Below are positions 8,555-19,489 of a stretch of DNA of 64,000 nucleotides, piece after piece. The stretch covers positions 103,466-167,465 of the forward strand of contig LSIB01000006.1 of NCBI GenBank assembly GCA_001556025.1, written 5' to 3'. A model generated the notes under the pieces. It had not been told where the DNA came from. It searched no databases and saw only the letters and a list, made by a program, of their open reading frames with translations. The translations under genes and the position numbers were made by a program. The first letter of the stretch is position 1. Each line of letters opens with the position of its first letter. This stretch comes from Rhizobiales bacterium CCH3-A5 (GTDB lineage Bacteria > Pseudomonadota > Alphaproteobacteria > Rhizobiales > Beijerinckiaceae).

Positions 8555-8638
8555 TTGCAAACCAGTTGCATCTGTCAACGCTCCTGACAATGATTTGCAA
8601 GAAGCATTCTTGGATTTGCAACAAGCTCTTTTTGCAAA
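8555..8638. promoter_or_regulatory. TTGCAA repeat cluster, probable Mur/Fur operator region
   Basis: Between the divergent sitA and Fur-family genes lie TTGCAA (8555-8560), TTGCA (8566-8570), TTTGCAA (8594-8600), TTTGCAA (8615-8621) and TTTGCAAA (8631-8638). The last three are spaced 21 and 16 nt apart. TTGCAA-rich repeats resemble the manganese-responsive sequences upstream of rhizobial sit operons. Identification as Mur boxes is inference. Confidence 0.5.
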
Positions 8639-8666
8639 CGCCTCTCAGCATTGCTATGGCGTTGGG

Positions 8667-9119
8667 ATGACGGGAATCGATCAGCGCGTGGCCGGTTTCG
8701 AGGGCCAGCTCCGGGATGCGGGCCTGCGCATGACGCAGCAACGCCGGTTGATCCTGCGCGTTCTCGCCGAAGCCGACGACCACCCCGACGCAAAGGGCAT
8801 CTTCACCCGCGCCTTCGCGCAGGACCCAACGCTGTCGCTCTCGACTGTCTACCGCACGATGAAGCTTCTGGAGACGCAAGGCGCGATCGAGCGCCACGCC
8901 TTCGAGAACGGCGTCTCGCGCTACGAGCACGCCGACCAACAGCATCACGACCATCTGATCGATGTCGAAAGCGGGCAGGTGGTCGAGTTCTCCTCGCCCG
9001 AGATCGAGGCGCTGCAGGCCAAGATCGCGGCGGAACTCGGCTACGAGATCGTGCGCCACAGGCTGGAACTCTATGGCCGCAAGATTCCCGCTCCGGGCAA
9101 GCGGCGTGGCCTTCGCTGA
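8667..9119 (+). CDS. Fur-family metalloregulator (Mur/Fur-like)
   Basis: 150 residues from ATG 8667. The upstream in-frame extension crosses the operator repeats and is not credible. Winged-helix N-terminus ([27 protein letters not shown], then [20 protein letters not shown]). The metal-binding dimerisation half contains [12 protein letters not shown] and ends [10 protein letters not shown]. It lacks the C-terminal CxxC pairs of zinc-site Fur and Zur proteins, as rhizobial Mur does. Divergent orientation from sitABCD and the shared TTGCAA repeats indicate that it controls the importer in response to Mn(II) or Fe(II). Confidence 0.85.
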   Translation: MTGIDQRVAGFEGQLRDAGLRMTQQRRLILRVLAEADDHPDAKGIFTRAFAQDPTLSLSTVYRTMKLLETQGAIERHAFENGVSRYEHADQQHHDHLIDVESGQVVEFSSPEIEALQAKIAAELGYEIVRHRLELYGRKIPAPGKRRGLR

Positions 9120-9161
9120 GCCTGTGAGTATGGGTTGACCCCGGCCGGATTTCGGAGAGCA

Positions 9162-10448
9162 ATGCCGCCTCCGACACAATCGCGAATGGCCGCGCCTCCT
9201 ATGACCCTGCACACCACGATCCCGATCGACTCCGCAAAACTCGACCGCCTCGCCGAGGTCGCCGTCAAGGTCGGCCTCAACCTGCAGGAGGGACAGGATC
9301 TGTTCCTGACCGCGCCGGTCGCGGCCCTGCCGCTGGTGCGCAGGATCGCCGAGCACGCCTACAGGGCCGGCGCCGGACTGGTCGTGCCGATGCTGTCGGA
9401 CGAGGAGACGACACTGGCGCGCTACAAATTCGCCAACGACGCCAGCTTCGATCGCGCCGCAGGCTGGCTTTACGAGGGCGTCGCCAAGGCGTTCTCCGCC
9501 AACACGGCGCGGCTGGCCATCGTCGGCGACGACCCGATGCTCCTGTCGGGTCAGGACCCGCAGAAGGTCGGCCGCGCCAGCAAGGCCAATTCGATCGCCT
9601 ACAAGCCGGCGCTGGAGAAGATCGCCGGCTTCGACATCAACTGGAACATCCTGGCCTATCCGACGCTGTCATGGGCGCGGCAGGTGTTTCCGGGCGACAC
9701 CGACGACATCGCCGTCGGCAAGCTGGCGGACGCGATCTTTGCGGCCTCCCGCGTCGACCGCGACGATGCGATCCCGGCCTGGGCGGCCCATAACGCGACG
9801 CTCGCCGAGCGGACCAAATGGCTGAACGGCCAGCGCTTTTCGGCCCTGCATTACACCGGCCCCGGGACCGACCTGACGATCGGGCTCGCCGACGGCCATG
9901 AATGGCAGGGCGGCGCCTCCACCGCGAAGAACGGCGTCACCTGCAACGCCAACATCCCGACCGAGGAGGTCTTCACCACGCCCCACGCCCTGCGCGTCGA
10001 GGGCCATGTCCGATCGACCAAGCCGCTCTCCTATCAGGGCACGCTGATCGACGAGATCGCCGTGCGCTTCGAGGCCGGCCGCATCGTCGAGGCTCATGCC
10101 ACGCGAGGCGAGGCCGTGCTCGGCAAGGTGCTGGAGACCGACGACGGTGCGAGCCGGCTCGGCGAGGTTGCTCTGGTTCCGCACTCCTCGCCGATCTCGC
10201 AGAGCGGGCTCTTGTTCTTCAACACCCTGTTCGACGAGAACGCCGCCTGCCACATCGCGCTCGGCCAGTGCTACGCGAAATGCTTCCTCGATGGGGCCTC
10301 GCTTTCGCCTGAGCAGATCGCGGCCCAGGGCGGAAATTCCAGCCTGATCCATATCGACTGGATGATCGGCTCCAACGAGATCGACATCGATGGCGTCCGC
10401 GAGGACGGGTCGCGCGTGCCGGTGTTCAGGCAGGGGGAGTGGGCATAG
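9162..10448 (+). CDS. Aminopeptidase, M29 family
   Basis: 428 residues if started at ATG 9162, which has GGAGAG just upstream. Starts at 9186 or 9201 (MTLHTTIPIDS) are possible, since the conserved domain begins near residue 20. M29 landmarks: VAVKVGLNLQEGQDLFLTAP at the N-terminus, then the metal-site segments NIPTEEVFTTP, FDENAACHIALGQCYAKCF and SLIHIDWMIGSNEIDIDG (His-x-Asp). These enzymes are cytoplasmic dimers with a two-metal centre that remove N-terminal residues from peptides. Stands alone after the Fur-family gene. Confidence 0.88.
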   Translation: MPPPTQSRMAAPPMTLHTTIPIDSAKLDRLAEVAVKVGLNLQEGQDLFLTAPVAALPLVRRIAEHAYRAGAGLVVPMLSDEETTLARYKFANDASFDRAAGWLYEGVAKAFSANTARLAIVGDDPMLLSGQDPQKVGRASKANSIAYKPALEKIAGFDINWNILAYPTLSWARQVFPGDTDDIAVGKLADAIFAASRVDRDDAIPAWAAHNATLAERTKWLNGQRFSALHYTGPGTDLTIGLADGHEWQGGASTAKNGVTCNANIPTEEVFTTPHALRVEGHVRSTKPLSYQGTLIDEIAVRFEAGRIVEAHATRGEAVLGKVLETDDGASRLGEVALVPHSSPISQSGLLFFNTLFDENAACHIALGQCYAKCFLDGASLSPEQIAAQGGNSSLIHIDWMIGSNEIDIDGVREDGSRVPVFRQGEWA

Positions 10449-10810
10449 CGACCCGCGCGGCCGTCGGTCGCGCAGCGGCCCTTGCGCTGGGTCTAAGCCT
10501 CGACAGACGTCGCGGGCGCAGCGCTCGCCTGTCGTCACAGAGGCTGAACGCGATTTCGTGATCACCCGCCGTCGGGCGGAAGGCATCGACGGATCAACTG
10601 CCTGTGAATGCTCTGAAAATGGCGCTTCGCCTCGATGGAAAACGCTCAGATGTCGCGCGTTCTTGCCTGCTCACGACCTTGCTCCTCCGCAATCCGGCCC
10701 CTTTTATGAAGAGTATCGCTGGCTAGCGAGTGGCCCTGCCTTGGCGCGTGGCATGAGCCGAAGAGACGGGTCAGCAGTCACCACCGCAAGGCGGAATAGG
10801 AGATAGCGCG
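10449..10810. other. Gene-free interval
   Basis: No convincing coding region, RNA gene or hairpin terminator seen. Both strands carry only chance reading frames continuing from the aminopeptidase. It should contain the promoter of the Tat-protein gene; the sole clear signal is AGGAGA (10798-10803), that gene's ribosome site. Confidence 0.5.
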
Positions 10811-11311
10811 TTGAGCAGAATTCCATCGACCCGACGCACCTTTCTTGCGGCCGGATCCGTCATGGCCGGCGCCACGCTGCTCGGCGGAACCTCTGGTCTG
10901 CTGCTTCCGGCGAGCGCCCAAGGCCTTGCGCCGACGCCGACGATGCGTGGCGGCGCCAACAACTACATTCCCGGCGCCCCGATCGTCAGCCGCATCGGCG
11001 GCGGCGGTTTCTGGATGACGGGCACCGTGCGGCGCGCAGGCGACGGCGCGCCGCTGCCGGGCATGCGCATCCAGATCTGGGCGCATACCACCGAGGGGCG
11101 CGAGGACGACCGACACAGCCACGGTGCTACGCTCACGGGACCGGACGGCGCGTTCCGGCTGGAAATGCCGCAGATCATCCCGGCCTTCGGCCAGGCCCAT
11201 GGCCATCTCGCCTATGAAGGAGACGGCTTCAAGACCGTGTTCCTGCGACCCGTGATGGCGAGTTCGCGCGACACCCGCCTCAGCGCGCATTTCGTCCTTC
11301 AGCCGGCCTGA
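10811..11311 (+). CDS. Tat-exported intradiol-dioxygenase-like protein
   Basis: 166 residues with a TTG start, supported by AGGAGA 7 nt upstream. Twin-arginine signal (TRRTFLAAGSVMAG) and cleavage near LPASAQG, residue 37. The mature part resembles the beta-sandwich of intradiol ring-cleavage dioxygenases: MTGTVRRAGDGAPLPGMRIQ, TGPDGAFRLEMP and AHGHLAYEGDGF. A His-x-His pair (AHGH) sits where iron ligands are expected, but the tyrosine ligands of true protocatechuate dioxygenases are not evident. Catalysis is therefore doubtful. Five nt downstream begins a haem-b membrane protein, also TTG-started, suggesting an exported redox or binding pair. Confidence 0.7.
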   Translation: MSRIPSTRRTFLAAGSVMAGATLLGGTSGLLLPASAQGLAPTPTMRGGANNYIPGAPIVSRIGGGGFWMTGTVRRAGDGAPLPGMRIQIWAHTTEGREDDRHSHGATLTGPDGAFRLEMPQIIPAFGQAHGHLAYEGDGFKTVFLRPVMASSRDTRLSAHFVLQPA

Positions 11312-11316
11312 ATGGC

Positions 11317-11931
11317 TTGACGCGGGTTCGGAGCGCCCTGATCTGGGCGGCGCTTGCCCTCGTCGTGGCGGCGCCGATCGCCCTGGCCGCCACGAGCCCG
11401 TTGCTCGCCTGGCGTAACGGCGTCTATGTCGCGTCCGGCTTCGCGGGGGTGCTTGCGATGGCCGTTCTGCTGGCCCAACCCCTCCTTGCCGGCGGCTATC
11501 TGCCGGGTCTGCCGACGCGGCGCGGCCGCAGCGTCCATCGCTGGCTTGGAATCTCGCTGGTGGCGATGATCGTCCTCCATGTCGCCGGGCTTTGGCTGAC
11601 GAGCGCGCCTGACGTCATCGACGCGCTGCTGTTCGCGTCCCCAACGCCTTTTTCGGTGTGGGGAGTCGTCGCGATGTGGGCGGCGTTCGCAGCCGCCGCG
11701 CTGGCGGCGTTCCGCGCGCGCCTGCGCGTCCCGCCCAAGATCTGGCGCATCGGCCACACGGCTCTTGCAATCGTCATCGTCTTCGGCAGCGTGATGCATG
11801 CCCTGCTGATCGAAGGGACGATGGAGCCGCTGTCGAAGGCGGCGTTCTGCACCCTCGTGGTTCTCGCGACGGCGAAGGTCGTCTTCGACCTTCGCGTCTG
11901 GGCTCTGCTCTCACGCAGCAGACGCTCGTGA
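11317..11931 (+). CDS. Ferric-reductase-like haem-b membrane protein
   Basis: 204 residues, TTG start 5 nt after the preceding stop. About six membrane segments. His residues in RSVHRWLGISLVAMIVLHVAG and in WRIGHTALAIVIVFGSVMHAL lie in paired helices at the spacing that binds b-haem in the ferric reductase/YedZ(MsrQ) domain. No flavin or NADPH domain is fused. In MsrPQ the membrane haem protein feeds electrons to a Tat-exported partner; here the adjacent Tat protein has an intradiol-dioxygenase-like fold instead. Electron transfer between the two is inference. Confidence 0.75.
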   Translation: MTRVRSALIWAALALVVAAPIALAATSPLLAWRNGVYVASGFAGVLAMAVLLAQPLLAGGYLPGLPTRRGRSVHRWLGISLVAMIVLHVAGLWLTSAPDVIDALLFASPTPFSVWGVVAMWAAFAAAALAAFRARLRVPPKIWRIGHTALAIVIVFGSVMHALLIEGTMEPLSKAAFCTLVVLATAKVVFDLRVWALLSRSRRS

Positions 11932-12001
11932 AGCGCAGGTGATTGCGCCTCGGTCGCGTCCTGAAGCCAGAACGCGACCGCTTGTCCGACTCAAGCCCGG
12001 G

Positions 12002-13948
<1,947 letters not shown>

Positions 13949-14196
13949 TATATGCGTCTCCCCCAGACTTGGGCCGTCTTCGATTTGGGCCGACCTGATT
14001 TTCGGCCGTGATTGTCGCTCTGGAGCCGCGACCTGCGCGCTCCGTCCACTGCATGTAACCGGCCGCATCATAAGGTCCAGCGGCGTCGCGGCAAGCGCGC
14101 GGGCCTCGCACTTTCGGGCTAGAAACATCCCGGAGAACGACGCAATCCACGGTTGCCGTGCGTCATGTTATGGTGGGTCCGCAGCGGGAGGCGACC

Positions 14197-15417
14197 ATGG
14201 CCAAGACCATCGCATTCTTTTCCGACGGCACCGGCAACACCAAGGATTTCGGCCCCGACAGCAATGTCGAACTGCTGTTCGCGCGCGCGCTCGACGAATC
14301 CGGTCCGGGCGCTCGTCAGATGACGCGCTATGACGCCGGCGTCGGCATCGAATTCGGCGATCTCGTCGGCAAGGCCTTCGGCAAGGGCATCTCGCAAAAC
14401 ATCAAGGACGGCTACGATTTCCTGTCGGAAGTCTACGAGCCCGGCGACCGCATCTTCCTGTTCGGTTTCAGCCGCGGCGCCTACACCGCCCGCAGCATCG
14501 GCGGCATGCTCGGCCGCATCGGCCTGCCCTCGCGCCGCCAGAAGGACGGCAGCGATCTGCGCACCGACCATGCCGCGCGCAAGGCGCTGACCGACCGCGC
14601 CTACGCCATCTACAAGATCGCGGACGTGACCGCACGCCGCGACAGGGCGGCCGACTTCCGGCGCGATCATGGCTGGCCGGAACATCAGGACGAGGCCGCC
14701 CGTGCGCCCTGGCTGATCGGCGTCTGGGACACGGTGCGCTCGCTCGGCATCCCGCTCGGCTTCCGCGACTATGAGCTGTCCTTCGCCCCGCACCGCTTCC
14801 ACGACCACGACCTCAACCCGCATGTCGCGCACGCCTATCACGCGCTCTCGATCGACGATGAGCGCCTGCAGTTCCTGCCGACGATCTGGAACGAGCCGAC
14901 GGCCGCCGAGAAGCGCGCGAAGGAGACCGGCCAGCCTAACGAGCAGCGCTTCGAGCAGATCTGGTTTCCCGGCGTCCATTCCGATGTCGGCGGCGGCTAC
15001 GCCAACCGCGAACTCGCCGACGTGACCTTGCGCTGGATGATCGAGCGCGCGGCGGCGGCAGGACTCCTGTTCGCCCCGCCCTTCGACGCCGACCCGGCGC
15101 AGGGTCTGGTCGCGTCCGCGCCAGAAGGCGAGGTCCATGATTCACGGCCGGACTGGTGGACGCGCTTCCTCTATCCGCGTCAGCCGCGCCAGATCGAGCG
15201 CGGCCATCAGGAGCCGGAGAGGAAGGAGATCACGCAGATCATCGGCCCCGGCCGCCTGCACCGGAGCTGGCTTGACCGGCTGCTGCGCTGGCACGGTACG
15301 GATGCCGCCTACGGGCCCGAGGCGCTGGCTCCACATCCGGATTACGTCACGGCGACGCGACAACTCGCGGCCGGGCAGAGGCCGCCGCCGGGGCCGTTTC
15401 CGAACACAGACGACTGA
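14197..15417 (+). CDS. DUF2235 (T6SS phospholipase effector-like) alpha/beta hydrolase domain protein
   Basis: 406 residues from ATG 14197, preceded by GGGAGG at 14186-14191. The DUF2235 fold starts at once: KTIAFFSDGTGNT. The nucleophile elbow is GFSRGAYTARS and the acid/His region includes WFPGVHSDVGGGYA. The domain is shared with Tle-type lipase effectors of type VI secretion, but no vgrG, PAAR or immunity gene is nearby and there is no signal peptide. A stand-alone housekeeping hydrolase is the safer reading. Ends in a palindromic repeat (15423-15496). Confidence 0.85.
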   Translation: MAKTIAFFSDGTGNTKDFGPDSNVELLFARALDESGPGARQMTRYDAGVGIEFGDLVGKAFGKGISQNIKDGYDFLSEVYEPGDRIFLFGFSRGAYTARSIGGMLGRIGLPSRRQKDGSDLRTDHAARKALTDRAYAIYKIADVTARRDRAADFRRDHGWPEHQDEAARAPWLIGVWDTVRSLGIPLGFRDYELSFAPHRFHDHDLNPHVAHAYHALSIDDERLQFLPTIWNEPTAAEKRAKETGQPNEQRFEQIWFPGVHSDVGGGYANRELADVTLRWMIERAAAAGLLFAPPFDADPAQGLVASAPEGEVHDSRPDWWTRFLYPRQPRQIERGHQEPERKEITQIIGPGRLHRSWLDRLLRWHGTDAAYGPEALAPHPDYVTATRQLAAGQRPPPGPFPNTDD

Positions 15418-15422
15418 TCAAA

Positions 15423-15496
15423 CGTCATCGAGCGAAGCGAAGCAATCCAGCGTCTCGCGCAACCCTCTGGATTGCTTCGCTGCGCTCGCAATGACG
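15423..15496. repeat. Dispersed palindromic repeat, copy 1
   Basis: Arms CGTCATCGAGCGAAGCGAAG... and ...CTTCGCTGCGCTCGCAATGACG form a long imperfect hairpin around CAATCCAGCG/CTGGATTG. A close relative lies at 37942-38020. Both sit just after stop codons between genes. Confidence 0.85.
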
Positions 15497-15504
15497 GGGT
15501 CAGG

Positions 15505-15912
15505 CTACAGCCCGCCCATCCTGCAGACGAGTGCCCATTCGTCGTCCGTCACCGGCTGCACCGAAAGCCGGAACGACGTGACCAGCGCCATCTTGGCGAG
15601 TTTAGGCTCGGCCTTGACCTGCGCCAGCGTCACCGGCTTCGGCAAGGGCTTCACCGCCTTGAAATCGACCAGCACCCAGGGCTCGCCGGGGATCCAGTTA
15701 TAGGCTTCCCGGATCACCTCGACGATGCCGACGACCTCGAGCCCCTCATTGGAATGGTAGAAGAAGACCTGCTCACTCTTCTTCATCGCCATCAGGTTGA
15801 GCTTGGCGGTGTGGTTCTTCACCCCGTCCCAATGCGTGCCCTTCGCGCCGGCCGCGACCTGCTCGTCCCAGGACCATTTCGACGGTTCGGATTTGATCAG
15901 CCAATGAGGCAT
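15505..15912 (-). CDS. EVE domain-containing protein
   Basis: 135 residues, an EVE (PUA-like) domain from end to end: HWLIKSEPSKWSWDEQ, GTHWDGVKNHTAKLNLMAMK, VFFYHSNEGLEVVGIVEV and WVLVDFKAV. EVE folds bind modified bases in nucleic acids; stand-alone bacterial copies are common and their targets mostly unknown. It is followed (plus-strand order) by a small hypothetical gene on the same strand, 10 nt away, probably in one unit with gpsA and tsaD upstream. Confidence 0.93.
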   Translation of the reverse strand: MPHWLIKSEPSKWSWDEQVAAGAKGTHWDGVKNHTAKLNLMAMKKSEQVFFYHSNEGLEVVGIVEVIREAYNWIPGEPWVLVDFKAVKPLPKPVTLAQVKAEPKLAKMALVTSFRLSVQPVTDDEWALVCRMGGL

Positions 15913-15922
15913 GCGCGTTTCC

Positions 15923-16258
15923 TCAATCCTTCTCGGCCTCGTCGGCCAGCGGCACGGGCGGCCGGGACGCCGCCTGCCCGTTCTCGTTCCAGAATCGGAC
16001 CATTTCGCGGGTCAGCGCGGCATAATCCTGCGGGTCGAGCTCGACCCTGACCTCGCCTTCGCCGAAGGGCAGGATCAGCACGAACCGATGCGCATCCTCC
16101 GCCCGCCTGCGCCGGAGCTGGATCACCGGCCCCGCCGGCACGCGGCCGGCCAGCGCCACGGGCAGGCTCTCGGCGACGAGTTCGGAACCCGTCGTCTTCT
16201 TCACCTCGGCGAGGCCGCGCGCCACGCGCTTCTTCAGGTCGGACCAGTCGCCAGCCAT
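15923..16258 (-). CDS. Conserved hypothetical protein, 111 residues
   Basis: Family not recognised. ATG 16258 lies 10 nt downstream of the gpsA stop, and the stop lies 10 nt before the EVE gene, so it belongs to the tsaD-gpsA-EVE unit. The protein starts AGDWSDLKKRVARGLAEVKK, has a middle beta-rich part (FVLILPFGEGEVRVELDPQDY) and an acidic tail. No signal peptide or membrane segment. Cytoplasmic. Confidence 0.7.
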   Translation of the reverse strand: MAGDWSDLKKRVARGLAEVKKTTGSELVAESLPVALAGRVPAGPVIQLRRRRAEDAHRFVLILPFGEGEVRVELDPQDYAALTREMVRFWNENGQAASRPPVPLADEAEKD

Positions 16259-16268
16259 ATGCGTCTCC

Positions 16269-17267
16269 TCACAATTCCGCGCGGATCGGCCGGGACAGCA
16301 GCCCCGCCACCGCCTCGCGCACGCCACCGCGCCCGGCGATGATATCCGCGATCGCCTGCGCGATCGGCATCTCGACGCCGCGCGCCTGCGCCATCTCGGC
16401 GAGCGCGCCGGCCGTGAACGCGCCCTCGGCCAGGTTGCCGCCCGACGCCTCCGCCAGCGCCCGCCCCTGCCCGAGCGCGAGCCCGAACGAGAAATTGCGC
16501 GACTGCGCCGACGAACAGCTCAGCACGAGATCGCCCAGGCCCGAAAGCCCCATCAGCGTCTCGGGGCTCGCACCATAGGCCGCCCCGAACCGCCGCAATT
16601 CGGCGAAGCCGCGCGCCACCAGCGCGGCGCGCGCGCTCTCGCCATAGCCGAGCCCGACAGCGATGCCGGCGGCGATGGCGAGCACGTTCTTGGCCGCCCC
16701 GCCGATCTCGACGCCGCGCGGATCGGCGCTGTGATAGATCCGGAAGGCCGCCGAACTGAGCGCCTCGGCGAGCGCCTGCGCCAGATAGGGGTCGACCGCC
16801 GCCAGCGTCACCGCGGTCGGCAGACCGCGCCCGACATCCGCCGCGAAGCTCGGCCCCGACAGGATGGCAGGGACCGAGCCGGGAAAAGCGTCGGCGATGA
16901 TGTCGGTGGTGAACAGGTCGCTGCCCTGCTCGATCCCCTTGGCCGCGGAAATGGCAGGCAAACCCGCGGGCACGGCGAGCGCGAGACCCTCGCAGACCTG
17001 CCGCAAGGCTTGGGTCGGCACGGCCAGCACGAGCGCGCGGGCCTGCGCCAGATCGGCCAACGATGCGGTGGCGCGCACGCTGCCGGGCAAGGTCACGCTT
17101 GGTAGGCGCGGCGCTTCCCGGGTCGCGCGGATCGCGGCCACGGTGTCTTCGTCGCGCGCCCAGAGCACGACCTCGCGACCGGCGCGGGCCGCTGCCAGCG
17201 CCAGCGCCGCCCCCCAGGAGCCCGCGCCGACGACGCCGATCGTCTGGAACAGCGTCGCCCCGCTCAT
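16269..17267 (-). CDS. gpsA: NAD(P)H-dependent glycerol-3-phosphate dehydrogenase
   Basis: 332 residues from ATG 17267. N-terminal Rossmann motif [20 protein letters not shown]. Central segments [13 protein letters not shown] and [11 protein letters not shown]. The catalytic Lys lies in [19 protein letters not shown], and [14 protein letters not shown] follows. Reduces dihydroxyacetone phosphate to sn-glycerol 3-phosphate for phospholipid synthesis. Lies 13 nt after tsaD on the same strand, a conserved alphaproteobacterial order. Confidence 0.96.
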   Translation of the reverse strand: MSGATLFQTIGVVGAGSWGAALALAAARAGREVVLWARDEDTVAAIRATREAPRLPSVTLPGSVRATASLADLAQARALVLAVPTQALRQVCEGLALAVPAGLPAISAAKGIEQGSDLFTTDIIADAFPGSVPAILSGPSFAADVGRGLPTAVTLAAVDPYLAQALAEALSSAAFRIYHSADPRGVEIGGAAKNVLAIAAGIAVGLGYGESARAALVARGFAELRRFGAAYGASPETLMGLSGLGDLVLSCSSAQSRNFSFGLALGQGRALAEASGGNLAEGAFTAGALAEMAQARGVEMPIAQAIADIIAGRGGVREAVAGLLSRPIRAEL

Positions 17268-17280
17268 GGTTGCGCACGCT

Positions 17281-18324
17281 TCATGGCTTTGGGCGCAATT
17301 CGTCCAGCGGCCAGCGCGGCCGCGCCAGCGCGCCCATGTCATCGACCATGCCGAGCTTCAGCCGCTCCAGCCCCGCCCAGGCGATCATCGCGCCATTGTC
17401 GCCGCACAGCGACAGCGGCGGCGCGATCATCGGCAGGCCGGCCTCGGTGGCGAGACGGGTCAGGCCGCGACGGATCGGCTGGTTGGCCGAAACGCCGCCG
17501 GCGACGACGAGCGCGCCCGGCATGACGCCGGCCTCGCGACAGGCGCGCAGGCCGGCACGCGCGCGGTCGACTAGGAGATCGACCACCGCCGCCTGGAACG
17601 AGGCGCAGAGATCGGCGACATCGCGATCCGACAGCGGCGCGATCCGCTCGGCCACGAGTCTGACTGCCGTCTTGAGCCCCGAGAGCGAGAAGTCGGGCTT
17701 GGGCCGGCCGCTCATCGGACGCGGGAAATCGAAACGCTCGGGATCGCCGGCCTCGGCCTCGCGCTCGACCGAGGGGCCGCCGGGATAGGCCAGCCCCAGC
17801 ATCTTGGCGATCTTGTCGAAGGCCTCGCCGACCGCGTCGTCGATCGTGCCGCCGAGCTTGAGATAATCGCCGACGCCGCGCACCACGAGCAACTGCGTAT
17901 GCCCGCCCGACACCAGCAGCAGGAGATAGGGGAAGGCAAGATTGTCCGTCAGCCGCGCCGTCAGCGCATGGGCCTCCAGATGATTGACCGCGATGAAGGG
18001 CTTTCCGGTCACGAGCGCAATCGCCTTTGCGGTCGTGAGCCCGACCATGACGCCCCCGACGAGGCCGGGACCTGCGGCGGCCGCGACGGCGTCGATCTGA
18101 TGCGGTTCGAGATCGGCCTCCGCGAAAGCGCGCGCGACGATGCGGTCGAGCGCCTCGACATGGGCGCGCGCCGCGATCTCGGGCACGACGCCGCCATAGG
18201 CCGCATGCGCTGCGATCTGGCTCAGCACCGCATTCGACAGGATCTCGGGCTTGCCGGCCGGAGACAATCCGACGATCGCGGCCGCAGTCTCGTCGCAAGT
18301 CGTCTCTATGCCCAGAACACGCAT
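17281..18324 (-). CDS. tsaD: tRNA N6-threonylcarbamoyladenosine transferase subunit TsaD
   Basis: 347 residues, family length, ATG 18324 ([16 protein letters not shown]). ASKHA-fold motifs: [13 protein letters not shown], the metal site [12 protein letters not shown] (His-x3-His) and [14 protein letters not shown]. Further segments are YPGGPSVE and [13 protein letters not shown]. Transfers threonylcarbamoyl to A37 of ANN-decoding tRNAs with TsaB/TsaE. Longer upstream starts run into the hemC promoter region and are rejected. Heads the minus-strand unit tsaD-gpsA-hypothetical-EVE and is divergent from hemC. Confidence 0.96.
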   Translation of the reverse strand: MRVLGIETTCDETAAAIVGLSPAGKPEILSNAVLSQIAAHAAYGGVVPEIAARAHVEALDRIVARAFAEADLEPHQIDAVAAAAGPGLVGGVMVGLTTAKAIALVTGKPFIAVNHLEAHALTARLTDNLAFPYLLLLVSGGHTQLLVVRGVGDYLKLGGTIDDAVGEAFDKIAKMLGLAYPGGPSVEREAEAGDPERFDFPRPMSGRPKPDFSLSGLKTAVRLVAERIAPLSDRDVADLCASFQAAVVDLLVDRARAGLRACREAGVMPGALVVAGGVSANQPIRRGLTRLATEAGLPMIAPPLSLCGDNGAMIAWAGLERLKLGMVDDMGALARPRWPLDELRPKP

Positions 18325-18510
18325 GGTCGTCGATCGGGTCTCGCGGAGAGCTGAAAGGATGCTGCGACAGCCTGATGGTTTGCCGCCGGGAATTCCCTCG
18401 TATAGTGCGCGGGCGACCATAAGGCCAAGGGGCTGCGGCGCAGGCTCGCGATCCATCCGGATCGGGCCCTGCGCCGGAAGGCTCGATAGTCGGGGGAAGA
18501 CGTAAGGCGC

Positions 18511-19461
18511 ATGACCGAGACCGCTGCTTCTCTCCAGACCAGGCCCGCCGGCCGATTCGTCATCGGCACGCGCGGCAGCCCGCTCGCGCTCGCCCAGGCC
18601 CATGAATTCGCAGGGCGCCTCGCGCAGGCCCATGGCTGGGACGCCAGTGAGCTACCGCTCGACATCATCAAGGTGACCGGCGACGCGATCCAGGACCGCC
18701 CGCTGGCCGAGGCCGGCGGCAAGGGCCTCTTCACCAAGGAAATCGACACAGCCCAGGTCGATAGCCGCATCGATTTCGCGATTCATTCCGCCAAGGATCT
18801 GCCGACCGCCCTGCCCGAAGGCCTCGTTATCGCCGGCTACCTGCCGCGCGAGGACGCCCGCGACGCGCTGATCGCGCGCGACGCCGTTCGCATTCTCGAT
18901 CTGCCCCGGGGCGCGATCGTCGGCTCGGCCTCGCTGCGCCGGCAGGCGATGCTGCGGCGGCTGCGGCCCGACCTCGACATCATCCTGCTGCGCGGCAATG
19001 TTGGCACGCGGCTCTCCAAGGTAGCGAGCGGCGAGATCGGCGCGACGCTGCTCGCGCTCGCCGGGCTGAAGCGGCTGGGCCTGGCGGACAGGGTCTCCGG
19101 CGTCCTGCCGGTCGACGAATTCCTGCCCGCCGTCGGCCAGGGCGCGATCGCGGTCGTGATCCGTGCCGGCGACGAGGCGGCGGCAGACGCGCTCGGACCC
19201 ATCCTGTGCCGCGATACGGGCGTCGCCCTGGCGGCCGAGCGCGCCTTCCTGACCGAACTCGACGGCTCCTGCCGCACGCCGATCGCCGGCCACGCCACCG
19301 TCGCGGACGGCAAGGTCCATCTGCGCGGTCTCCTGCTTTCGCCCGATGGAACGGCGAGCGCCGGCGACGAGCAGACCGCATCCGTCGGCGACGCCGCCGC
19401 GATGGGCGCCGAACTTGGGCGCGCCCTGCGTGTTTTGGCTCCGCACGGTATCTATGGCTGA
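18511..19461 (+). CDS. hemC: Hydroxymethylbilane synthase (porphobilinogen deaminase)
   Basis: 316 residues. [15 protein letters not shown] at the N-terminus, then [34 protein letters not shown] and [17 protein letters not shown] (substrate-binding Arg residues). The dipyrromethane-cofactor cysteine is Cys254 ([13 protein letters not shown]). Polymerises four porphobilinogens into hydroxymethylbilane, the substrate of HemD encoded 28 nt downstream. Start of a three-gene tetrapyrrole/membrane unit. Confidence 0.97.
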   Translation: MTETAASLQTRPAGRFVIGTRGSPLALAQAHEFAGRLAQAHGWDASELPLDIIKVTGDAIQDRPLAEAGGKGLFTKEIDTAQVDSRIDFAIHSAKDLPTALPEGLVIAGYLPREDARDALIARDAVRILDLPRGAIVGSASLRRQAMLRRLRPDLDIILLRGNVGTRLSKVASGEIGATLLALAGLKRLGLADRVSGVLPVDEFLPAVGQGAIAVVIRAGDEAAADALGPILCRDTGVALAAERAFLTELDGSCRTPIAGHATVADGKVHLRGLLLSPDGTASAGDEQTASVGDAAAMGAELGRALRVLAPHGIYG

Positions 19462-19489
19462 CGTCGTGGCGAGACTGTAAGGACACCTC

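Noticed and set aside
10390..10806. Open frame in the interval before the Tat protein
   Set aside because: Overlaps the aminopeptidase end, has no ribosome site and no recognisable domain.
14197..15417. DUF2235 protein as a type VI secretion effector
   Set aside because: No vgrG, PAAR, Hcp or immunity-type gene nearby, so the effector role is unsupported.
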